Below, one piece after another: positions 6,316 through 10,791 of a stretch of DNA of 10,791 nt (its first letter is position 1; the number at the start of each line of letters is the position of its first letter). The position numbers were made by a program, and so were the translations under genes. The notes beneath the pieces were generated by a model that saw nothing but the letters and a program-made list of their open reading frames with translations, did no database searches and was not told where the DNA came from. The stretch is taken from the NCBI RefSeq assembly GCF_943912555.1, contig NZ_CALTUR010000062.1, positions 1 through 10,791 on the forward strand, written 5' to 3'. Origin of the DNA: an uncultured Streptococcus sp. GTDB lineage: Bacteria; Bacillota; Bacilli; Lactobacillales; Streptococcaceae.

Positions 6316-7359
6316 ATGGAAAAAAAGAAATTACGTATCAATATGTTAAGTTCAAGTGAGAAAGTAGCAGGGCAAGGAGTTTCGGGCGCTTACCGTGAAT
6401 TGGTTCGTCTTCTTCACCGTGATGCCAAGGACCAATTGATTGTTACAGAAAATCTTCCAATCGAGGCAGATGTGACTCACTTTCATACAATTGATTTCCC
6501 CTATTATTTATCAACATTCCAAAAGAAGCGCTCAGGTAGGAAAATTGGCTATGTGCATTTCTTGCCTGATACACTTGAGGGGAGCTTGAAAATTCCATTT
6601 TTCTTAAAGGGAATTGTTAAACGCTATGTATTTTCTTTTTACAACCGGATGGAGCACTTGGTTGTGGTTAATCCTATGTTTATTGAGGATTTGGTGGTAG
6701 CTGGTATTCCACGTGAAAAAGTAACTTATATTCCTAACTTTGTCAACAAAGAAAAATGGCATCCTCTTCCACAAGAAGAGGTAGCGAGACTGCGAACAGA
6801 ACTTGGCGTTAGTGACAATCAGTTTATCGTAGTAGGTGCTGGTCAAGTCCAGAAACGCAAAGGGATTGATGATTTTATCCGTCTGGCTGAGGAATTGCCT
6901 CAGATTACCTTTATCTGGGCGGGTGGTTTCTCTTTTGGTGGTATGACAGATGGTTATGAACGCTACAAGAAAATGATGGATAATCCACCTGAAAATTTGA
7001 TGTTTCCAGGTATTGTGTCCCCAGAGCGAATGCGTGAATTGTATGCCCTAGCGGATCTTTTCTTGTTGCCTAGTTATAATGAGCTCTTTCCTATGACGAT
7101 TTTAGAAGCTGCCAGTTGCGAAGCTCCTATTATGTTGCGTGATTTAGATCTCTATAAGGTTATTTTGGAGGGAAATTATCGGGGGACAGAAGATAGAGAA
7201 GAGATGAAAGAGGCTATTTTAGAATATCAAGCAAATCCTGTTGCCTTAAAAGATCTCAAAGAAAAAGCTAAGAATATTTCTAGAGAGTATTCTGAAGAGC
7301 ATCTGTTACAAATCTGGTTGGACTTTTATGAGAAACAAGCCGTTTTAGGGAGAAAGTAA
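6316..7359 (+). CDS. cpoA: Glycosyltransferase CpoA (galactosyl-glucosyl-diacylglycerol synthase)
   Basis: A 347-residue family-4 (GT-B fold) glycosyltransferase that I recognise as pneumococcal CpoA. From the literature as I recall it, CpoA adds an alpha-galactose to glucosyl-diacylglycerol to make GalGlcDAG, a bilayer-forming membrane glycolipid, and cpoA mutations were found in laboratory beta-lactam-resistant strains. Visible features: a basic, hydrophobic surface-helix candidate (FFLKGIVKRYVFSFYNRMEHLVV, 95-117, quoted for its membrane-binding character), the hinge motif YIPNFVN (138-144), the sugar-nucleotide-binding start VVGAGQVQKRKG (172-183), and the catalytic EX7E pair E256/E264 in NELFPMTILEA. 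The start at ATG 6316 has no Shine-Dalgarno sequence, and the -10 box ends only 7 bases before it, so the mRNA is probably leaderless. An upstream in-frame TTG at 6226 lies inside the terminator hairpin and is rejected. The monoglucosyl-lipid synthase gene follows 15 bases later. Confidence 0.9.
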   Translation: MEKKKLRINMLSSSEKVAGQGVSGAYRELVRLLHRDAKDQLIVTENLPIEADVTHFHTIDFPYYLSTFQKKRSGRKIGYVHFLPDTLEGSLKIPFFLKGIVKRYVFSFYNRMEHLVVVNPMFIEDLVVAGIPREKVTYIPNFVNKEKWHPLPQEEVARLRTELGVSDNQFIVVGAGQVQKRKGIDDFIRLAEELPQITFIWAGGFSFGGMTDGYERYKKMMDNPPENLMFPGIVSPERMRELYALADLFLLPSYNELFPMTILEAASCEAPIMLRDLDLYKVILEGNYRGTEDREEMKEAILEYQANPVALKDLKEKAKNISREYSEEHLLQIWLDFYEKQAVLGRK

Positions 7360-7374
7360 AAAGTGAGGTAATCT

Positions 7375-8700
7375 ATGCGAATTGGTTTATTTACAGATAC
7401 CTATTTTCCTCAGGTTTCTGGTGTTGCGACCAGTATTCGAACCTTGAAAACAGAACTTGAAAAGCAGGGACATGCTGTTTTTATCTTTACGACGACAGAT
7501 AAGGATGTTAATCGCTACGAAGATTGGCAAATTATCCGCATTCCAAGTGTGCCTTTCTTTGCTTTCAAAGATCGCCGCTTTGCCTATAGAGGCTTTAGCA
7601 AGGCGCTTGAAATTGCCAAGCAGTATCAGCTAGATATTATCCATACTCAGACAGAATTTTCTCTAGGCTTGTTGGGGATTTGGATTGCGCATGAACTGAA
7701 AATTCCCGTTATTCATACCTATCATACCCAGTACGAAGACTATGTGCATTATATTGCCAAGGGGATGTTGATTCGTCCGAGTATGGTCAAGTATCTGGTC
7801 AGAGGTTTCCTGCACGATGTGGATGGGGTTGTTTGCCCGAGTGAGATTGTTCGTGACTTGCTATCTGATTATAAAGTCAAGGTTGAAAAGCGGGTCATTC
7901 CAACTGGAATTGAATTAGCCAAGTTTGAGCGTCCAGAAATCAAGCAAGAAAATTTGAAAGAACTGCGTAGTAAATTAGGAATTCAAGATGATGAAAAGAT
8001 GTTGCTTAGTCTTTCCAGAATTTCCTATGAAAAAAATATTCAAGCAGTATTAGCAGCCTTTGCAGAAGTTCTGAGAGAGGAAGACAAGGTGAAACTGGTA
8101 GTTGCTGGGGATGGGCCTTATCTGGATGACCTCAAAGAGCAAGCCCAGAAACTAGAGATTCAAGACTCCGTTATCTTTACAGGTATGATTGCTCCTAGTG
8201 AGACGGCTCTTTACTATAAGGCGGCAGATTTCTTCATCTCTGCATCGACAAGTGAAACGCAGGGTTTGACCTATTTGGAAAGCCTAGCTAGTGGAACGCC
8301 TGTCATTGCTCACGGAAATCCGTATCTGGACAATCTTATTAGTGATAAAATGTTTGGTACCTTGTATTACGGCGAGTATGATTTAGCTGGAGCTATTTTA
8401 GAGGCTCTAATTGCAACACCAGATATGAATGAGCATAGCTTATCAGAGAAATTATATGAGATTTCAGCTGAGAACTTTGGAAAACGGGTGCATGAATTTT
8501 ATTTGGATGCCATTATTTCAAATAATTTCGAGAAAGATTTAGCCAAAGATGATACGGTTAGTCAGCGTATCTTTAAGACAGTTTTGTATCTTCCACAACA
8601 GGTGGTTGCTGTGCCCGTAAAAAGCTCTAGACGGATGCTGAAAGCATCAAAAACACAGTTAATCAGCATCAGAGATTATTGGAAAGACAGTGAAGAATAG
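7375..8700 (+). CDS. 1,2-diacylglycerol 3-alpha-glucosyltransferase (monoglucosyl-DAG synthase)
   Basis: A 441-residue GT-B, family-4 glycosyltransferase resembling the Acholeplasma laidlawii and pneumococcal MGS enzymes. It transfers glucose from UDP-glucose to diacylglycerol on the inner face of the membrane, giving alpha-GlcDAG. That lipid is the acceptor for CpoA and is thought to anchor lipoteichoic acid. The N-terminal MRIGLFTDTYFPQVSGV is the typical start of this group, with its Gly-rich acceptor loop. Other features are HTYHTQYEDY (114-123), hinge IPTGIE (175-180), the donor-domain start LSLSRISYEKN (211-221), AGDGPYL (244-250) and the EX7E pair E294/E302 in SETQGLTYLE. The C-terminal tail of about 40 residues is basic and could touch the membrane. 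A ribosome-binding GTGAGG (7363-7368) precedes the ATG. The gene is co-transcribed with cpoA, so both steps of the pathway are encoded together, second step first. Confidence 0.9.
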   Translation: MRIGLFTDTYFPQVSGVATSIRTLKTELEKQGHAVFIFTTTDKDVNRYEDWQIIRIPSVPFFAFKDRRFAYRGFSKALEIAKQYQLDIIHTQTEFSLGLLGIWIAHELKIPVIHTYHTQYEDYVHYIAKGMLIRPSMVKYLVRGFLHDVDGVVCPSEIVRDLLSDYKVKVEKRVIPTGIELAKFERPEIKQENLKELRSKLGIQDDEKMLLSLSRISYEKNIQAVLAAFAEVLREEDKVKLVVAGDGPYLDDLKEQAQKLEIQDSVIFTGMIAPSETALYYKAADFFISASTSETQGLTYLESLASGTPVIAHGNPYLDNLISDKMFGTLYYGEYDLAGAILEALIATPDMNEHSLSEKLYEISAENFGKRVHEFYLDAIISNNFEKDLAKDDTVSQRIFKTVLYLPQQVVAVPVKSSRRMLKASKTQLISIRDYWKDSEE

Positions 8701-8714
8701 AAAGAGGAACAGCT

Positions 8715-8906
8715 ATGAAAAAACAATTAATGAGAAGTGGTCATGATAAAAAGATTGCAGGTGTTTGTGCTGGAGTAGCCCATTATTTTGATATGGATCC
8801 TACTATTGTTCGCGTAATATGGGGTGTTCTTGCTTTTGGTTATGGAGCTGGAATTGTAGCCTATATCATTTTATGGATTATTGCACCAGTAGCAACTGAC
8901 TATTGA
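8715..8906 (+). CDS. Small PspC-domain membrane protein
   Basis: A 63-residue protein consisting almost entirely of a PspC (phage-shock protein C, PF04024) domain. The family signature is clear: a basic N-terminus (MKKQLMRS), then KKIAGVCAGVAHYFDMDPTIVRVIW, then a hydrophobic stretch (about 31-58) that probably spans the membrane. PspC domains in other bacteria sense or respond to envelope stress; no PspA or PspB gene is visible here. AGAGGA at 8703-8708 is a good ribosome-binding site and the gap from the glucosyltransferase gene is 14 bases, so it is the last gene of the cpoA operon. The pairing with membrane-lipid enzymes fits an envelope role, but that is inference. Its stop codon overlaps the -35 box of the next promoter. 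Confidence 0.87.
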   Translation: MKKQLMRSGHDKKIAGVCAGVAHYFDMDPTIVRVIWGVLAFGYGAGIVAYIILWIIAPVATDY

Positions 8907-8931
8907 AAACTAGCTGAATTCATGCTAAGAT
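8903..8931 (+). promoter_or_regulatory. Strong extended -10 promoter for the small membrane peptide and obg
   Basis: The -35 box TTGAAA (8903-8908) and -10 box TAAGAT (8926-8931) are 17 bases apart, and TGC (8923-8925) directly before the -10 box makes it an extended -10. The predicted start is near 8938, giving a leader of about 27 bases to the ATG at 8965. The -35 box overlaps the stop codon of the PspC gene (8904-8906). Confidence 0.8.
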
Positions 8932-8964
8932 AATAGAAAATAGAATGTAACGAAGGAGAAAAAA

Positions 8965-9099
8965 ATGGCATTTGGAGATAATGGAAATCGTAAAAAAACT
9001 ATGTTTGAGAAAATAACCTTGTTTATCGTGATTATCATGCTAGTAGCAAGTTTATTGGGAATTTTTGCAACTGCAATTGGTGCCCTCAGTAATCTATAA
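8965..9099 (+). CDS. 44-residue membrane peptide, DUF4044 type
   Basis: A short gene running from ATG 8965 to TAA 9097-9099 that encodes 44 residues. AAGGAG at 8953-8958 lies 6 bases before the start. The first 17 residues are polar and basic (MAFGDNGNRKKTMFEK), followed by one hydrophobic segment (about 18-40, ITLFIVIIMLVASLLGIFAT), so a single-pass membrane peptide with the N-terminus inside is predicted. It resembles the DUF4044 family of small streptococcal and lactococcal proteins, whose function I do not know. Its own strong promoter, good ribosome-binding site and typical codon use argue that it is real. It lies between the glycolipid operon and obg and is followed by a terminator-like hairpin. 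Confidence 0.83.
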   Translation: MAFGDNGNRKKTMFEKITLFIVIIMLVASLLGIFATAIGALSNL

Positions 9100-9123
9100 A
9101 ATAGATTCAAGAAAATTTTGTGA

Positions 9124-9146
9124 CTGGGATTTCCCAGCCCTTTTTT
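9124..9146 (+). terminator. Terminator-like hairpin between the DUF4044-type gene and obg
   Basis: CTGGG (9124-9128) pairs with CCCAG (9133-9137) across a 4-base loop, and three C and six T residues follow (9138-9146). The stem is short, and the C residues separate it from the T-run, so termination is probably partial. obg starts 17 bases later with no visible promoter in between, so its transcription should depend on read-through of this hairpin. Confidence 0.6.
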
Positions 9147-9162
9147 AAAGTGAGAAGAAAAA

Positions 9163-10473
9163 ATGAGTATGTTTTTAGATACAGCCAAGATCAAGGTCAA
9201 GGCTGGTAATGGTGGTGATGGCATGGTTGCCTTTCGCCGTGAAAAATATGTCCCTAATGGGGGTCCTTGGGGTGGTGACGGTGGTCGTGGAGGAAATGTG
9301 GTCTTCGTTGTAGACGAAGGTTTGCGTACCTTGATGGATTTCCGCTACAATCGTCATTTCAAGGCTGATTCTGGTGAAAAAGGGATGACCAAAGGGATGC
9401 ATGGTCGTGGTGCTGATGACCTTAGAGTTCGAGTGCCACAAGGTACGACTGTTCGTGATGCAGAGACTGGCAAGGTTTTGACAGATTTGATAGAACACGG
9501 GCAAGAATTTATCGTTGCTCACGGTGGACGTGGTGGACGTGGAAATATCCGTTTTGTGACACCAAAAAATCCTGCACCTGAAATCTCTGAAAATGGAGAA
9601 CCAGGGCAGGAACGTGAGTTACAATTGGAACTAAAAATCTTGGCAGATGTCGGTTTAGTAGGTTTCCCATCTGTAGGGAAATCAACTCTTTTAAGTGTTA
9701 TCACATCTGCTAAACCAAAAATCGGCGCCTACCACTTTACGACAATTGTTCCAAATCTAGGAATGGTTCGTACCCAATCAGGTGAATCCTTTGCAGTAGC
9801 TGATCTACCAGGATTGATTGAAGGTGCTAGTCAAGGTGTTGGTTTGGGGACCCAGTTCCTCCGTCACATCGAGCGTACACGTGTCATCCTTCATATCATT
9901 GATATGTCAGCTAGTGAAGGCCGTGAACCTTATGAGGACTATCTAGCTATCAATAAAGAGCTGGAGTCATACAATCTTCGCCTCATGGAGCGTCCACAGA
10001 TTATTGTAGCCAATAAGATGGATATGCCTGAGAGTCAGGAAAATCTTGAAGTTTTCAAGAAGAAATTAGCTGAAAACTACGATGAATTTGAAGAGTTACC
10101 AGCTATTTTCCCAATATCTGGTTTGACAAAGCAAGGTTTGGCTACGCTCTTGGATGCTACAGCTGAATTGTTAGACAAGACACCAGAATTCTTGCTCTAC
10201 GATGAGTCCGATATGGAAGAAGAAGCTTACTATGGATTTGACGAGGAAGAAAAAGCCTTTGAAATTAGTCGTGATGACGATGCCACATGGATACTTTCTG
10301 GTGAAAAACTCATGAAACTCTTTAATATGACCAACTTTGATCGTGACGAATCAGTCATGAAATTTGCCCGCCAGCTTCGTGGTATGGGGGTTGATGAAGC
10401 CCTTCGTGCGCGTGGTGCTAAGGATGGGGACTTGGTTCGCATTGGTAAATTTGAGTTTGAATTTGTAGACTAG
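9163..10473 (+). CDS. obg: GTPase Obg (ObgE/CgtA)
   Basis: A 436-residue essential-type GTPase of the Obg family, which binds the 50S ribosomal subunit late in assembly and links ribosome maturation to (p)ppGpp and growth. The glycine-rich Obg fold fills about residues 1-160 ([36 protein letters not shown]). The G domain shows G1 GFPSVGKST (167-175), switch I around [11 protein letters not shown] (190-200), G3 DLPG (214-217), G4 NKMD (284-287) and G5 PISG (317-320). The C-terminal OCT domain (about 355-436) ends in [16 protein letters not shown]. All motifs are intact and the length is normal. The ribosome-binding site is weak (GAGAAG at 9152-9157). The start MSMFLD could equally be the second methionine 6 bases on. 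A small gene follows, with its ribosome-binding site overlapping the obg stop. Confidence 0.97.
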   Translation: MSMFLDTAKIKVKAGNGGDGMVAFRREKYVPNGGPWGGDGGRGGNVVFVVDEGLRTLMDFRYNRHFKADSGEKGMTKGMHGRGADDLRVRVPQGTTVRDAETGKVLTDLIEHGQEFIVAHGGRGGRGNIRFVTPKNPAPEISENGEPGQERELQLELKILADVGLVGFPSVGKSTLLSVITSAKPKIGAYHFTTIVPNLGMVRTQSGESFAVADLPGLIEGASQGVGLGTQFLRHIERTRVILHIIDMSASEGREPYEDYLAINKELESYNLRLMERPQIIVANKMDMPESQENLEVFKKKLAENYDEFEELPAIFPISGLTKQGLATLLDATAELLDKTPEFLLYDESDMEEEAYYGFDEEEKAFEISRDDDATWILSGEKLMKLFNMTNFDRDESVMKFARQLRGMGVDEALRARGAKDGDLVRIGKFEFEFVD

Positions 10474-10482
10474 GAGACTGGT

Positions 10483-10641
10483 ATGGGAGATAAACCGATA
10501 TCTTTCCGAGATGCGGATGGAAATTTCGTTTCCGCCGCAGACATTTGGAATGAAAAGAAATTGGAAGAACTATTTAATCGTCTCAATCCAAATCGTGCCC
10601 TGAGATTGGCACGAACCAAAAATGAAAATCCATCTCAGTAA
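10483..10641 (+). CDS. 52-residue small protein downstream of obg, function unknown
   Basis: A short gene from ATG 10483 to TAA 10639-10641, encoding 52 residues beginning MGDKPISFRDADGNFVSAAD. AGGAG at 10472-10476 overlaps the obg stop codon and lies 6 bases before the start, so co-transcription and probable coupling with obg are expected. The protein is soluble-looking and charged: an acidic, polar first half with a short FxDADGNFV stretch, then a helical, basic second half (EKKLEELFNRLNPNRALRLARTK). There is no signal peptide, membrane segment or cysteine. I recall a small hypothetical protein at this position in pneumococcal genomes but know no function. Ribosome-linked action is only a guess from its neighbour. 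A strong terminator follows the stop directly. Confidence 0.75.
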   Translation: MGDKPISFRDADGNFVSAADIWNEKKLEELFNRLNPNRALRLARTKNENPSQ

Positions 10642-10652
10642 AGAAGAGATAA

Positions 10653-10684
10653 AAAATTCCGTGCCTAATCAGACACGGAATTTT
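10653..10684. terminator. Bidirectional intrinsic terminator after the obg operon
   Basis: AAAATTCCGTG (10653-10663) pairs perfectly with CACGGAATTTT (10674-10684) across a 10-base loop. The A-run on the left and T-run on the right let it work on both strands. It closes the obg transcript 11 bases after the small gene's stop codon. Confidence 0.88.
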
Positions 10685-10706
10685 GTTATTATGTGACTAT
10701 TAGTCC

Positions 10707-10730
10707 GTCTCGCTCCGTTAGGTGCGAGAC
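10707..10730. other. GC-rich hairpin followed by A-run
   Basis: GTCTCGC (10707-10713) pairs with GCGAGAC (10724-10730). Inside, CC pairs with GG after a T-T mismatch, leaving a GTTA loop. It is followed by eight A residues on the + strand and has no T-run after it on either strand, so it is not a normal terminator. It could be part of a mobile-element end or a decayed repeat. Confidence 0.5.
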
Positions 10731-10756
10731 AAAAAAAACCACCCGCTATGCGGGTG
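10731..10756 (-). terminator. Minus-strand terminator hairpin, possibly an IS200/IS605-type element end
   Basis: CACCCGC (10740-10746) pairs with GCGGGTG (10750-10756) around a TAT loop. On the minus strand the stem is followed by one G and a run of eight T residues (complement of 10731-10738), the form of a strong intrinsic terminator for a gene lying beyond the right edge. The same kind of perfect GC-rich hairpin with a three-base loop is typical of the subterminal structures of IS200/IS605-family elements. No transposase sequence is in the window, so the two readings cannot be separated here. Confidence 0.55.
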
Positions 10757-10791
10757 CGCGTCGAAGGTTATACCAAAAAAACTCCGAACGC

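Noticed and set aside
1..10791. CRISPR array, toxin-antitoxin pair, defence island, tRNA or rRNA
   Set aside because: No regularly spaced repeats, no cloverleaf-like or rRNA sequence and no matching protein families were seen; the genes are ordinary housekeeping and transport genes.

Overview
The window looks like core chromosome of a mitis-group streptococcus (Streptococcus pneumoniae, S. pseudopneumoniae or S. mitis). Three things point there: the first 54 bases match the boxA end of the BOX repeat typical of pneumococcus and its close relatives; the gene order (three-gene amino-acid ABC importer, dnaG, rpoD, DUF59 gene, two membrane-lipid glycosyltransferases, two small membrane proteins, obg) is the one I remember for pneumococcus; and the A+T-rich sequence with clear ribosome-binding sites fits. 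All genes are on the + strand, and none looks broken or foreign.

Layout. (1) 1-54: partial BOX repeat. (2) 97-2789: ABC importer operon of the TrpX/Y/Z type (binding protein, permease, ATPase), with a terminator-like hairpin after the binding-protein gene and a strong terminator at 2822-2857. (3) 2918-6200: a near-consensus promoter followed by dnaG (primase), rpoD (primary sigma factor) and a DUF59/MIP18-family gene. This is a macromolecular-synthesis operon without rpsU, and it ends in a long hairpin at 6217-6276. (4) 6300-8906: an extended -10 promoter so close to the cpoA start codon that the transcript should be leaderless. It is followed by cpoA and the monoglucosyl-diacylglycerol synthase gene, whose products build the glycolipids GlcDAG and GalGlcDAG, and by a 63-residue PspC-domain protein. 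(5) 8903-10641: a strong extended -10 promoter whose -35 box overlaps the PspC stop codon, a 44-residue DUF4044-type membrane peptide missing from simple gene calls, a hairpin with a T-run just before obg, obg itself, and a 52-residue conserved-looking small ORF. (6) 10642-10791: no gene is visible. It holds a bidirectional terminator, a second hairpin, and a GC-rich hairpin that works as a minus-strand terminator and also resembles the end of an IS200/IS605-type element running off the window.

How the genes work together: the window joins replication priming (DnaG), housekeeping transcription (RpoD), Fe-S cluster handling (DUF59), membrane glycolipid synthesis (the two glycosyltransferases) and ribosome assembly control (Obg), with an aromatic amino-acid importer upstream. 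I see no convincing sign of a new defence, mobile or biosynthetic system. The points most worth a second look are regulatory: the probable leaderless cpoA mRNA, the repeat cluster over the dnaG promoter, the two in-operon attenuator-like hairpins, and the possible insertion-sequence end at the right edge.
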